Of a stretch of 64,000 nucleotides of DNA, positions 12,473 through 23,499 are shown piece after piece. Position 1 is the first letter of the stretch, and every line of letters begins with the position of its first letter. The notes beneath the pieces were generated by a model that had not been told where the DNA came from, did not search any database, and saw only the letters and a program-made list of their open reading frames with translations. This stretch comes from Pristionchus mayeri (taxonomy: Eukaryota > Nematoda > Chromadorea > Rhabditida > Neodiplogasteridae). Location: assembly GCA_036245805.1 (NCBI GenBank), contig BTRK01000005.1, positions 36,065,469-36,129,468 of the forward strand, read 5' to 3'. The translations under genes were made by a program, and so were the position numbers.

Positions 12473-13330
12473 TCAGTTGAATCCGGTAGGGCCGCATGCT
12501 TGCGCATGGGAAGAACCACCTTGGTGAATCTGCAGTGGGTGGTGGGGCATCTTGTATACTGAAACGGGGAGGCAGGGTATTCCAGCGAGGGCAGTGAGAT
12601 CCATTACCTGGTTGTAGTCTCTCTGCATCTGCTTCACCGGACTGAGGGAGGAATCGACGGGGAGGCGGGCAATGACTACGCTCCTCTCGAGGTCGGATGA
12701 GGGCTCAGGGGAAGGCTGCGAGATGGGGGAGGGGATGGCAGTGGAGATGGAGGTGGTGTTCGCGACTAGGAGCGGGGCAGGGGCAGCTGAGGAGGAGGGC
12801 GGCATCCATTTCATCAGCGTCATTGGTTACACTCGAATCTGGGGGAGGGGGGATGCGGTTCTCCAACTCACATATCCGCTTCTCGAGACTGCGCGAGTAC
12901 TGCTGCTCCTTGTCGATCTTGTTCTGGATACCGGGGCATTTCTGACGGAAGGGGGAATTTAAAAAAAGCTTAACCTTTCATAGCACACCACTGCTGACTC
13001 AGAAATGGAGGACATCCTCGAGTGATCCGGTCACAGTGTACTTCCTTTTCCTCGCGGCTGGAGATCCTATGGGAGTCATTTCTGAGAAAGAGGGAGAGCG
13101 AGACGGGGGAACGGTCCGATAGATGATAGATGATAGATCTCACCGTTGTGGGTACCGAATTCAGAAAGTTGCACAGTCGGTACTCTGTGCCAGCGAGATC
13201 GAGGGAAGGGAAGAACAAGGACGAGAGAGCGTGTGGAAGTGAGAGTGTGCGGAGAGAGAGGTGAGAGTCACCTCTCTCGATGAGGGAAGGGAATAGACAA
13301 TTCACTTATAGATTCGTTCTGTTAAATGGG
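12473..13330 (-). pseudogene. Relic related to the LINE ORF1 at 22.5-23.3 kb
   Basis: The minus-strand frame at 12823-12473 contains RSVVIARLP, a DYNQVMDLT helix and VSVYKM. These line up with RSVVIENLP, DDFVQVRKIL and VFRM in the LINE ORF1 at 22463-23266. Just upstream (12837-12945) another frame encodes a coiled-coil-like segment (IDKEQQYSRSLEKRICELEN). A 46-nt stretch (GTGTAA...CTCCTCAG) between them could be an intron or a frameshifting lesion. The minus-strand upstream sequence (13150-13310) is rich in GAGAGAGYGTGTGG words like those upstream of the LINE ORF1. No endonuclease or reverse transcriptase is attached, so this is a fragment or a domesticated derivative. Confidence 0.45.
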
Positions 13331-13756
13331 GGACATGCGCTAGATTGATTTGATTGTGCTAATAATGTCACAGGGAACTACGGTTCCATTTTTCTGGCTA
13401 TACCTATTCGAATAGGTATTGCACTTCTGGGCACTTTGCTAGAAGCCTACCAAGACCCGCCCCCCCCCCTTTCCCATAGCACGCGCTCTCGGTCCCTCCT
13501 CTTATGCTCACTCTGTCCGCGCCGGTCCGCCCCCTCCCACGCCCCTCCCTCGCGCGGGCGGAGGAGCCGTTACATCATCACTGACGAAATTGTGACAGCT
13601 ATCTCACCTCAAACAGATTAACAGAAGGTGTACGGTAGCGAACCTAACAATGGTCTTAACAAAGTAGGCCCATTATTCACTACTTCCTCCCAGTCGCGAA
13701 GAGAGATTCCAACGCGCTCATCGCGGCGTTCGTCAAGTGCCCCCCCCCCCCCCCCC

Positions 13757-14807
13757 GAACCCAGATCCAGTCTGACTGATGGAAGGCCCGGAACCCAGAT
13801 CCAGTCTGACTGATGGAAGGCCCGGAACCCAGATCCAGTCTGACTGATGGAAGGCCCGGAACCCAGATCCAGTCTGACTGATGGAAGGCCCGGAACCCAG
13901 ATCCAGTCTGACTGATGGAAGGCCCGGAACCCAGATCCAGTCTGACTGATGGAAGGCCCGGAACCCAGATCCAGTCTGACTGATGGAAGGCCCGGAACCC
14001 AGATCCAGTCTGACTGATGGAAGGCCCGGAACCCAGATCCAGTCTGACTGATGGAAGGCCCGGAACTCAGATCCAGTCTGACTGATGGAAGGCCCGGAAC
14101 TCAGATCCAGTCTGACTGATGGAAGGCCCGGAACCCAGATCCAGTCTGACTGATGGAAGGCCCGGAACCCAGATCCAGTCTGACTGATGGAAGGCCCGGA
14201 ACTCAGATCCAGTCTGACTGATGGAAGGCCCGGAACCCAGATCCAGTCTGACTGATGGAAGGCCCGGAACCCAGATCCAGTCTGACTGATGGAAGGCCCG
14301 GAACCCAGATCCAGTCTGACTGATGGAAGGCCCGGAACCCAGATCCAGTCTGACTGATGGAAGGCCCGGAACCCAGATCCAGTCTGACTGATGGAAGGCC
14401 CGGAACCCAGATCCAGTCTGACTGATGGAAGGCCCGGAATCCAGATCCAGTTTGACTGATGGAAGGCTCGGAACCCAGATCCAGTCTGACTGATGGAAGG
14501 CCCGGAACCCAGATCCAGTCTGACTGATGGAAGGCCCGGAACCCAGATCCAGTCTGACTGATGGAAGGCCCGGAACCCAGATCCAGTCTGACTGATGGAA
14601 GGCCCGGAACTCAGATCCAGTCTGACTGATGGAAGGCCCGGAACCCAGATCCAGTCTGACTGATGGAAGGCCCGGAACCCAGATCCAGTCTGACTGATGG
14701 AAGGCCCGGAACCCAGATCCAGTCTGACTGATGGAAGGCCCGGAACCCAGATCCAGTCTGACTGATGGAAGGCCCGGAACCCAGATCCAGTCTGACTGCT
14801 GGAAGGG
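13757..14807. repeat. 34-bp minisatellite, ~31 copies
   Basis: A 34-bp unit (beginning CGGAACCCAGATCCAGTCTG) repeats about 31 times almost without change and is bounded on the left by a C16 run at 13741-13756. Variants are few: CTC for CCC at several units (near 14065, 14099, 14200 and 14609), and one unit near 14438-14472 with three changes. Because 34 is not a multiple of 3 and the unit has no stop in any minus-strand phase, the array yields a spurious 369-codon ORF with a 34-residue repeat. I do not treat that as a gene. Confidence 0.95.
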
Positions 14808-14820
14808 CTACAATAGTGTT

Positions 14821-15500
14821 CTAAGCTAGGACGAAAGTGCACCCACTTGACTGTGTAGTATCACTTTCAAGGATAAGGATCCTGGGGCCTGCATGAACAC
14901 CGTGGAGGGGGGTTGGCAGAAGCTGAAACTGCAGAACAAATTTCGGTATGGTACCCATAGAACGCAGCTGAATAGCCACCTTGGAGCTGCTCTCTTTAAT
15001 CACCGGTAAGCCCATGAAGATCGACTCTACGCCATCCTTAAGGCCGTTACCGTATCCTACCCCCTTGAGTGACACTGTAGTTGCCTGTTGTTGTTGTTTT
15101 TTCGCTATGCATACACCTTTACCTTCGTGCCTGAAAAACAGCGATATTGCGGGGAGAGGGGAAGGGGCGAGAGAGCATGTGATATGGAGAGAGTGAGGAC
15201 TGAAATGGATGGGTGAGACAGAGAGCGGAGAGCAAAGGCAGAACGCGCTCCCTCCTCTCTCTCTCTCGCGTTGCTCTCACCCGGCGAGAGTAGAGCGCGC
15301 GGTACCCCGACCTTCCCCTCTCTCCCTTCCTGCAGGTACCCGTTACCTTGCCCGTTAGAGGGGAATTTCTGGCCATTTTTGGATGGAGTCATCTTCCACC
15401 CCCTAGTGGGTGGGGCTACTCCTCGGGCTCCGTCCCCGCCCTGGGGGCGGAGTCGGGGGCGGGGCTTGGTAGGCTTCTAGGAAAGTACCCGCTTCTGATT
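14821..15500. repeat. Non-coding stretch with LINE-5'-end-like GAGAG repeats
   Basis: An 84-codon minus-strand ORF (15075-14821) has no recognised domain. From 15145 to 15300 the sequence GGGGCGAGAGAGCATGTG and following GA-rich words resemble the region upstream of the LINE ORF1 (23330-23390), and also 13200-13260 and 60-100. The tail 15420-15490 is rich in GGGGCGG and shares CTTCTAGGAAAGT with 12045. Nothing here supports a host gene. Confidence 0.4.
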
Positions 15501-15629
15501 TAGTCATAGTAACGTGAGAGAGTATTGAGAATGAAAATAGTCCCTGTTATTGTTAGCGTTGGCCTTTGCGGGCCCTTGATCTACTTTGTGAGATCGCGTG
15601 TCCCGCGACCTCCAATAAAGGGGGTCGGT

Positions 15630-15790
15630 TGCAGTGCGTCGTATCGCTTCCCTCTCCCTCGTCCGGTCGCCTGGCTTATCTTTCGCGCGCGCTCTAACCA
15701 TGCCGGGTTCCAGAGACGGCAAGAGGCTGGCGAGATAAGGGGCGGAGTTTGCAAACTCTGTTCGATGTGGGGCACATAACGCCATAGCGG
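15630..15790. repeat. Dispersed repeat, copy 2 (related to 12190-12450)
   Basis: GC-rich segment sharing ordered words with the 12.3-kb copy (see that entry). It lies just upstream of the first MATH-BTB gene and ends before the AT-rich presumptive promoter at 15850-15970. Confidence 0.45.
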
Positions 15791-15974
15791 GCCTCGAAAC
15801 CCTCTGAAGCCCTCTGCGAGGCCCGCGCGTCCGCGACCGTTTAGCCATCTCTCATCCCTCTCACTTTTGTGTACTACCTCCTTTTACAATTTCTATGGTA
15901 ATGAACGAAGTTGTCTAGACATGCATTAATCCTTTCATTAATTCGACGCTTTAATCTCGCATTTCGATTCCAGA

Positions 15975-18634
15975 ATGACCGGCAAGTCGAAAGTTTGTTT
16001 TCGGTGGGAAATTGATCGTGAAAAGTTACTTGATCACGAGTATGTAATGGACTCCGTAGTGTTCAAAGAAGCAGGATTCGAATGGTGGGATTTTATATTA
16101 TATCGATTTTTGGGCCGTCTTGGATAGTTGGCCCACCCCCCCCCCCCTCCCCTCCAAATTCCTCCTTTACCTCACTCCTACGTATCGAGCCCTGATTTCT
16201 ACGTATCGTGCCCTGATTTTCGGTCGCACACAACCCCTCCGAGATGGAAGAGGTGCGAAATGATTGGGGATGGGGGGGGGGGGGGGGGGGGGCAACTATC
16301 CAAGAAGCTATTAGGCTTTCTCGATTTTCAGGAAAAAAAACATATTTCAAATGAGTGATTTAACATATTGTTATTTTCCAGGAAAGCGTCTATTCGTCCT
16401 TTTGGGAGTCGCAGCAATGGATCAAAGTCATTTTTTCTCAGCTGTAAAAGTGATCGTAGAGACTGGAAATGCGCAGCTAACGTGGAATTGCTAATACATC
16501 GAGCGACTGGAAAGCCGTACTCTGAAGTAGTGAGTCACGTACATTTCATATTTTTCGAAAAGAAAAGTTACAGAGACCATCGACTTTCACTCACGAGCAA
16601 AAACAGTGCGGGTTCCACAATTTCGAATTGGGATACTTCACAATTGGCAGCAAGTACAGAGTTGAATTTATCATAGAGATCATGAAAGCGCAAGGGTCAG
16701 TTTAAGTTTATCTGTTAATTAGGAATGGTTTTTCTGTCGCGCTCAGTGTGAAGAGCGGCATTGGGGTCGCCGTCTGTTCCTTTATCCCGCTCTTTCGACC
16801 GTTTCAGCTGTGAGGGAGTGCATACAACAATGAGACGGCACTAGTGTTCTCGAGCACTAGTAGAGTGAATTGTTCCTAAACCCATATTATGCGAAATGTT
16901 TTTATCACAGTTGCTGCACATAAGAAAAGCTTTTTGTCTTAATTTATTCATTTGAGCGCTGATTATATCGGGCAAAGGCCGATTGATCTGGCCCAGTTCT
17001 ATTCGGCTCATGAAAAGGATAATGTAACTTTGATCATCGAAAGCAAGAAAGTTCGAGTTTCGAAGAAGGTGAGTAGAGTGACGTTTCTAAAATGTTTTTT
17101 GATTGTTAAAAATTAACTGAAAACATGGGTTTATCTACTTGAATTTCTTCGTTTCCATATACGTCGTTTTTTCAAGATCAGATGAGGGCGAAGAAATAGG
17201 TTCATGGCCTTGTGGTCTGAGGCGGTTGCATTTTGGAAACATGGGATGCAGTGCGAAACTTTGTTCGAAAAAAGTTTTGGTTCCACCTTACGCGAGCAGC
17301 TAAGCCAAGATCAGAGAAATGACTGCGGAAATCCTCGCAGTTGGGCAAAAGTAGCAGAAGGAACTCCATCGAGTGGGATTTGAACCCCAGCCGACGTTTC
17401 CTACCATATTTCCAAATTGCAAGAGCCTTAGACCACTAGGAAGCGGATTCTGACGTTGCGCAGTGTATGTATTTCATCTCTGGAGTGAATAAAACCGCTA
17501 GTTTATTTCTAGTGAGACTATTGGGTAAGACCTCGCAAGAAAATACTCTTCATTTTGTGTGATATCTTGCCGTTCTGATCGAGTATGGCACTTCTTCGGG
17601 GACTGGCCACTATCCCTCCCTCCTCATTTCCCATCCCTTCCCATCATTGCGAGGTTGGACAGCAAAAATCAGGGGGAACATTAAGAAATGAGTGGGTTAG
17701 ATTAGCAAGAGGTGGGGGATGCCATTAAGCGAAGAAGTGCCTAGAATCTTTCCTCGCGAAGTCATTTCCAATTCAGTTTCTGACTGCTGATTCTCCCTAC
17801 TTCTCTGCAATATTCTTCGGAGATTTTGCTGAGAAGGAAAAAGAAGAAGTTGAGATCAAAGACGTTGTCTATGAAGTAAGAAATACAGCATCAATTGTAT
17901 AATTGTTAATACTCGTAGTAGAGTCATGAGGAATTTCAAAAATCCTTTTGCAATTATCACTTTTCAGGAGTTCCTCGATCTCCTGCAGGCTCTCTCTCCC
18001 GTTCAGGCTCAGATTACAGGTATTTTTATATTTTCGAAAATCGTATTTTATTTTTTTAGGTTCCACCATTTTGCATGTTCTCGCGCTCGGAGATCGATTC
18101 GGGATGAAGGTTGGGCTCATTGGACGTAAGAGATATAAATTATGTTCCAGAAAGTAATCGAGTTGATGGAAAGAAATTTGGTGGCCTCGGGAAAGTTTTC
18201 GAGTGCCGAGAAGCTGAAGATCTCTGATGAATACCGACTCGACAATCTGAGGGTAACGATGCAGTCTTTTATTTTTCATAGTAAAATAGGTAACGTTCCG
18301 TAGAAGCTCTTTGGACAGCAGGAATTCGTAGTCTTAGTAGTAGTTGGCCTCGCGAAACTACACCTAGCACTGTCTCTTGACGACTGTAAAATCGCTTGAC
18401 GAGGTGGCACCTTTATTATTTCAGGACCACTGTCTGATGGCTTATTCGTCGGCGCGTGACATCAGCTTTCTCGAGGTATCTTCCGATTTATTATCTATTA
18501 TATTTATGATATTTTTTAAATATTGCATTAAATGTGAACCATTCTAGTTGACTCCTCAATACCATAATTTCTCGGATAAACTCAAACTTTCGATTCTCGA
18601 TCGAATTATGAAATTGGCCAGATCGTCGAACTAA
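15975..18634 (+). CDS. MATH-BTB protein, gene A (10 exons, 303 aa)
   Basis: Exons: 15975-16084, 16382-16529, 16574-16695, 16978-17068, 17777-17875, 17968-18019, 18060-18109, 18151-18252, 18425-18475 and 18548-18634 (912 nt, in frame throughout). Exons 1-3 encode a MATH fold (VCFRWEID start, a CKSDRRDWKC block, a KYRVEFIIEI last strand). Exons 4-7 encode a BTB fold (NVTLIIESKKVRVSKK, then DSPYFSAIFFGDF, EVEIKDVVYEEFLDLLQAL, and the helix ALGDRFGMK). Exons 8-10 encode a short BACK-like tail ending LDRIMKLARSSN. MATH-BTB proteins typically recruit substrates to Cullin-3 ubiquitin ligases, with MATH binding the substrate. That role is from the family, not read here. The ATG directly follows a TTCCAG acceptor, suggesting trans-splicing. 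It has no SUMO-like tail and is the only clearly intact MATH-BTB gene in the array. Confidence 0.88.
16118..16305. mobile_element. Short inverted-repeat insertion in gene A intron 1
   Basis: Perfect 13-bp terminal inverted repeats TCTTGGATAGTTG / CAACTATCCAAGA bound a 188-bp segment with a C13 run just inside the left end and a G22-like run just inside the right end. It is non-coding and MITE-like, and sits wholly in intron 1. Confidence 0.7.
17195..17465. repeat. Inverted pair of tRNA-like (SINE-type) segments in gene A intron 4
   Basis: The plus strand at 17200-17245 (CTTGTGGTCTGAGGC, then TTTTGGAAACATGGG) and the minus strand from 17455 down (CTAGTGGTCTAAGGC, then GGAAATATGG) are diverged copies of the same pol III A-box-like head. 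The minus copy also has a B-box-like GGGTTCAAATCCC at about 17379-17392 (minus sense). This looks like a tRNA-derived SINE in an inverted arrangement. Confidence 0.5.
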
Positions 18635-18689
18635 AATCATTTCCCTGTCTTTCAAGAAGAAACATGATGCATATACCATAAGTATATGA

Positions 18690-18790
18690 ATGTTGTTGCG
18701 TCTTATTCAATGTTATTTCTATTTGTTGCGTCTTATTCCGTGTTATTTCTTTTTGTTGCGTCTTATTCCGTGTTATTTCTATTTGTTGTC
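18690..18790. repeat. 30-bp tandem repeat downstream of gene A
   Basis: About three units of TGTTGCGTCTTATTCCGTGT plus ATTTCTATT-like tails, with a period of 30 bp and only a few substitutions, lie 60 bp past the gene A stop codon. Confidence 0.8.
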
Positions 18791-18882
18791 TTATTGTTTT
18801 CATGTACATAAAGTGTTCTTCTGAAGTTGATAAACTGTTCTTCCGATTTCGCTGATCTTGTGGTCTTCAGATGTTGCTACGG

Positions 18883-18900
18883 CTCATCGTAAAGTATCTT
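18883..18900 (+). promoter_or_regulatory. Copy of the conserved BTB upstream motif (relic promoter?)
   Basis: CTCATCGTAAAGTATCTT, preceded by GATGTT, is a variant of the motif found before genes C, F and H. About 75 bp downstream is an ATG followed by a few codons (SNDED...) that loosely recall the BTB start, then a hairpin element. It may be the promoter of a vanished BTB gene. Confidence 0.4.
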
Positions 18901-19004
18901 TATTTACGAATACATTTCGAATTTAAAGCCCATTTTTAGGCCATGCCAACAATGCTCATGACTTCGAATGACGAGGACTATCATCTCGTCAAGTTGGTAT
19001 TTTT

Positions 19005-19185
19005 ACTATGAGAAAAGAATGCGTAGCAACGTAGTGTGCATGATAAACTGCTTAAAGTACAACAATATTCGCGGAACGGGAAAATGTTCACAGCAAAATA
19101 TTTTCTCGTTCCGCAAATATTGTTGCACTTTAAGATGTATATCATGCACACCACGTTGATACGCACTCTCTTCTCACAGTAATAT
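19005..19185. mobile_element. Hairpin (MITE-like) element
   Basis: Two arms of roughly 80 bp are inverted copies. ATGCGTAGCAACGTAGTGTG at 19019 matches the complement of CACACCACGTTGATACGCA at 19147, and AATATTCGCGGAACG matches CGTTCCGCAAATATT. The centre is TTCACAGCA near 19088. Nothing is encoded. Confidence 0.75.
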
Positions 19186-19237
19186 GGTTTTCGTACTTCA
19201 TCCAAACAGAATTTTTTGCAATGTTGCTAACTCTTTT

Positions 19238-19261
19238 TGGATATATATATATATATATATT
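19238..19261. repeat. (AT)n microsatellite
   Basis: An uninterrupted AT dinucleotide run of about 11 units, followed by unremarkable AT-rich sequence leading to the LINE 3' end. Confidence 0.9.
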
Positions 19262-19590
19262 ATCTACGCCCGAAAGAGCAACGAGATACGAATAATTGAT
19301 AGAATAACCGTACAGATAATTGACTCTCCTCATACTGAGGATATAAGTAATAGAGCTACGTGACGGGTAGGAGGGTACAATACTGAAAATACATAGATCT
19401 AGTCAACTGTTCTCATCTGTCTTCTTCTGGTCTGCATATGAGGAGGGAACCGAGGAGGAGGCACTCGGGTAGACCAGGTAGACTATGCTCCGAGAAACAG
19501 CATCCGTAGATCTCTAAGGGGTGGGGGGAGGGGGGGGGGGTAGAAATGAATATGGGAGTGGGGATGCGAGAAGGAGTGGAAAATGGATAA

Positions 19591-22400
19591 CTAACGATAA
19601 ATTGCGAATTTAGATAAGTCTAACTTGAGTAATCTATTCTTAAAGACAGTAATACTTGGGGAACTATGAACATCTGAAGGTAGTTCACTAAGCATACTAG
19701 CAACTCTTCTGGAAAAACAATGGAAACGAGGTGTTGATTTAGTTGTCTCAATATGAATTCCAAATGTGTTTGTTCTATCTCTAAGGGGTTTGAAAGTAAA
19801 GAATCTATTGCGATCTAGAACTGTGTCGCCATTCATAATCCTACGGGCGAAAACTAGGTCAAAAATGACTCCTCTCTGAAAGCGCTTGAAGACCAAGAGT
19901 AGACAGACGTTTAGGATAGGAAGGAAGAGAGAGAGGATAGGATGAAGAAGGAAAGCATCGATAGAATAGAATTCGAGTGAATTGTTCCTGGACCTTCTCT
20001 ATTGTCTGGTTATCCTTCTTAGTATAAGGATTCCAGAAAGGGCAAGCAAAATCAAGGTGAGAAAGGACATACGTGCGATAACATTTAATAAGAATATCAG
20101 GGGAGTTAACTGAGACAGCACGCAGCATAATATGGAGTGCAGTCTTAGCCCTATTAGCACGTTCAACAATGGAAGCGTTTTTGAGAAGGGAAGGAACAAC
20201 TTGAATACCAAGATCACGTTGTGGGGAATTGCTTTTGAGAATTACATTGTTTATGGTATAACAAGGAGGGGTCGATCCTATGTGAAGATGGGTACACTTA
20301 GATTCAGAGAGAGAGAGCTGGTTAATAATAGTCCAAGAGTAAATAGCATCAAGAGCACATTGAAGTTGGGCAGTCTTAGATTGAGATGATTCAAGTGGGT
20401 ATGAAATGTACAATTTGATATCATCGGCATATGCTTGAATGCGTACATCGGGGAATTGATAGAGTATGTAAGTGATATCAGAAATATATAATGTGAAAAG
20501 AATTGGTCCTAGCACGGATCCCTGAGGTACACCGGACAGTACTGGGAAAGAGTCAGAAATACAATCACCCAAACGGACTGAGAAATGCCTGTCAGTTATA
20601 AAGGAAGAGATCCAGTTTAGGAGATTCCCGTGAATACCGTAATGAGAGCATTTGGAAATCAATTTGGTAAAGGGAACTGTATCAAATGCACGGGAAAAAT
20701 CGAGATAAATAACATCAGTAAATTCTTTACGGGAGTGTGCACGAGTCCAGTCATTTTCACAGTCAATAACATTAGTGACAACTGAAGCACCGGGACGATA
20801 TCCATGCTGATACTTAGGTATTATATCAAATCTAAATAGGTATTGTGCTAATTTATCTTTGACTAACCGTTTCATAGTCTTAGAAGCAGGAGAAATTATT
20901 GATATCGGGCGATAAGAGTCAGGAAGTTTGTGGTCCTTGTCAGGCTTAGGGAGTGGTGTGATAAGAGAATGTTTCCAATGAGAAGGGACAATACCAGATA
21001 CCAGATAGCATACTAATGTTGAAAATGCCACAAAGAGGAAGAGAAAGAGCTGAAGCGCATTTTTGAAAAATAATTTGAGGGATATTATCAAATCCAGTAG
21101 AACATGAGGGTGAGAGCTTCTTCAGAGCTTTACATACTTCATGAGGAAAGAAGGAAATGTTGGATATGAATGGTGGGCGAGGGTGAGAGGGAATGGAAGG
21201 GATCTCGCCATCGTCAAGAGTAAAATGTGTAGCAAAATTAGAAGGAAGAAGATTGGAAATATCAGGGAGGTTTGATACAAGAGAGCCATCAGAGGATTGC
21301 AGCTTCTTGGGAATAATAGACTTGGGTTTGGTAAGAGAACGGATATGTCGATAGAGGTCTTTCGACTGTCTTATTTTTTTCTTTTCGCAAAATTGGTTCC
21401 ATTTTTTAATTTGAGTCAAAAAATCTCTACTGCATTTTTTCATACTGGATACGAACAGAAGCGAAGTGAATCTTAGAAAATAGAATATTTCTGTGACGTA
21501 TGAGGCGTTGAATGTGTGGCGGATAAGAAGCAGTAATAGGCCTAGGTTTGTAAAAAGGAACAAATGTTTGAATACCTTGAGTAATAATGGAAACAAAAAT
21601 GGTATACATTAACTCAGGATCAGGGGAAGCAGAAAACAAGCTATACCAATCGATATTGAGGAGGTAAAAATTAAAGTCTTCGTAATTTGCACGTGCATAA
21701 TCCCTAATTAGAATTTGCGGTGGCGGGAGAACATGATAGTTTAATTCGAAAGAGATGCCTGAATGATCAGACGAAGGGAACGAAGGAATTACGGTAGGGT
21801 CACATATAATAGTAGGCTCACTAGTTAGCAACCAATCTATACATCATGCCTAGTGGGCGAAGTAATTATATGCTGAAGACTAGAGGTGGACACAAATGTA
21901 GTCAGTGATCGATCGATATTGGAGGAGGGAATGGATAAAGAGTCACAGTTGAAATCGCCAATTAATACGGTAGGGTAACATGACGAGGAAACTAAGTCGG
22001 TAAGGCAATCGATAAGTGATTCAGTCTGGGAAATACTATAATTAGGAGGCCTATATATGATACATAGACGAACGGAAAGTGACGACGTGGTAAGGAGATC
22101 AATTGCAAGGCATTCAATGTTCCTGTGTATCGAATCAATGATTGTATAGTGGAAATGGTCTCTGAGAAAGAGAGCAATGCCACCACCACGACCAGTGGAG
22201 CGATCACGACGGATGACTACATAAGGGAGACCGCCAATCAGGAGAGAGGAAGTGGTTCGACTATTCAACCAGGACTCGGTTAAGCATAAAACTCTAAGAA
22301 GGTGAAGGGCAGGGATCTTATTACTAATTGAACGTACGTTGTAATAAAGGCATGAAATAGATGGAGATAATAGAGGTGCACTAGTCGAAATAAGGGAAGG
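19591..22400 (-). pseudogene. CR1-like LINE ORF2: endonuclease and reverse transcriptase, frameshifted
   Basis: Read on the minus strand from about 22400 down. The apurinic-type endonuclease part starts with NVRSISNKIPALH and LTESWLNS and continues to IGDFNCD, ending near SPTRHD. The reverse transcriptase spans 21091-19859 (SYRPISI, VIYLDFSRAFDTV, LSGVPQGSVLGPILF and the catalytic YADD in AYADDIKLY). A CR1/Jockey-type C-terminal region spans 19896-19591 (GVIFDLVFARRIMNG, then RRVASMLSELP and FKNRLLKLD). At least four frame changes (near 21835, 21430, 21010 and 19880) separate these blocks, so the copy is dead. It lies between genes A and B. Confidence 0.9.
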
Positions 22401-22462
22401 TGAGAGAGGGGGAAGAGAACGAGTCTGGATCAGTGGGGGTAGGAGTGGGGGTCGGCAAGGGT

Positions 22463-23266
22463 CTAGCAGTTTACCGAGCTGGAAGGAGCAGGGAAGGAGA
22501 AGGAGAAGACATCCTTGGGAGTGTTCAATGTAGAACGACCACCCTTGTTGGACGCCCTGTACTCCGGAACCTTACCGCGCTCCATCAGCTGGCCTGCGTA
22601 GATTACCCAGTTGCCTCCAGCATGGTTCAACTTCCTCTTCTCCTGGCGTAGATTCCACTGCCGATCACGCTCCGCGGCAGAGAGAGAGGGCCTGAGGCGG
22701 ATGTCCTTGAAGGTCGGAGCAGAGGCCACCTTCTTCGTGTTCATGAGCAGTGCCCTCTGAGAGGAAGCCCTGGGCAGAACAACCTTCAGAGGGCGAGGGT
22801 GGAGAGGGTGGGAATGCTGTCCATTTTTAGGGTCCTTGACTGCGCCCATTCGGAAAACTGTCTCCGGGCGTACCTCGAGGTCGACGATGTCGAGGATCTT
22901 GCGAACCTGGACGAAGTCATCGTCGATCCTCTCACTGGCAGTCTTCTTGGTCGATTCAGGAAGATTCTCGATAACGACGCTTCTCTTCCTCTTCTCCTTC
23001 TCTATGGGACACTCCTTGGGGATGAGATTCTCAACCGTAAAGGAGAGAACTTTTACACATCCCATGAGAGCGAGATAAAGAGGGTTCTTCTTCTCCGTCT
23101 CCTCTATCGTCTTGAGGTACTCGGTGAAATTGGCAGTAATGCCATTAACCTCACCGAGGTACTCAGCGTGGAAGGAGGTGGCGGAGTTGGAGCGCCGTTT
23201 GTTGTTGGGCAAGGGAACGATGTTGGAGACGGATACGGTAGCCATGATAAGCGATCGATAAATCAA
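22463..23266 (-). CDS. LINE ORF1-like protein (267 codons)
   Basis: Open frame immediately upstream of the endonuclease-RT relic on the same strand, so it is ORF1 of that non-LTR element. The likely start is the internal ATG at 23245 (MATVSVSN). The N-terminal half has helix/coiled-coil-like stretches. A basic block (KEKRKRSVVIENLP) opens a region ending in WNLRQEKRKLNHAGGNW. That arrangement resembles the RRM-plus-C-terminal-domain layout of ORF1 proteins that bind element RNA, but the fold is inferred. Unlike ORF2, this frame is intact. Confidence 0.65.
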   Translation of the reverse strand: MIYRSLIMATVSVSNIVPLPNNKRRSNSATSFHAEYLGEVNGITANFTEYLKTIEETEKKNPLYLALMGCVKVLSFTVENLIPKECPIEKEKRKRSVVIENLPESTKKTASERIDDDFVQVRKILDIVDLEVRPETVFRMGAVKDPKNGQHSHPLHPRPLKVVLPRASSQRALLMNTKKVASAPTFKDIRLRPSLSAAERDRQWNLRQEKRKLNHAGGNWVIYAGQLMERGKVPEYRASNKGGRSTLNTPKDVFSFSFPAPSSSVNC

Positions 23267-23289
23267 TAGGAAGGATCAGCAAAAGGGGA

Positions 23290-23420
23290 GGATACGTGCA
23301 AAGTAAGAGATAAGTGCAGAAGGGAAGGGAGGGAAGGGGCGAGAGAGTGTGGGAAACGGAGAGAGTACAGAGAGGAGAGGGAGAAAAACTGATGAAATTA
23401 ATGAGTTTCAAGCGATAATT
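23290..23420 (-). repeat. Presumptive LINE 5' UTR with GAGAG-rich words
   Basis: GGGGCGAGAGAGTGTGGGAAA and GAGAGAGTACAGAGAGGAG lie just before ORF1. Related words occur at 60-100, 13200-13260 and 15150-15200, which marks older 5' ends of the same family. Confidence 0.45.
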
Positions 23421-23499
23421 ATGGAAATGTGAATGAGAAAGACTGGATATAGGACTAATCAGACATTAGGAAGGTCCAAGACAATTAACTAAGGATAAG

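Noticed and set aside
13757..14807. CRISPR-like array
   Set aside because: The units are contiguous without unique spacers and the genome is eukaryotic. It is a minisatellite.
13733..14842. 369-codon minus-strand ORF with a perfect 34-residue repeat
   Set aside because: It is a by-product of the 34-bp minisatellite, which has no stop in any minus-strand phase. No start context, splice sites or non-repeat domain support it.
14821..15075. 84-codon minus-strand ORF next to the minisatellite
   Set aside because: No recognisable domain, no neighbouring exons in phase, and surrounded by repeats. The length is within chance.
22799..23269. 156-codon plus-strand ORF overlapping LINE ORF1
   Set aside because: Antisense of an ORF1 frame that has homology support at 12.5 kb and sits directly upstream of the endonuclease/RT.
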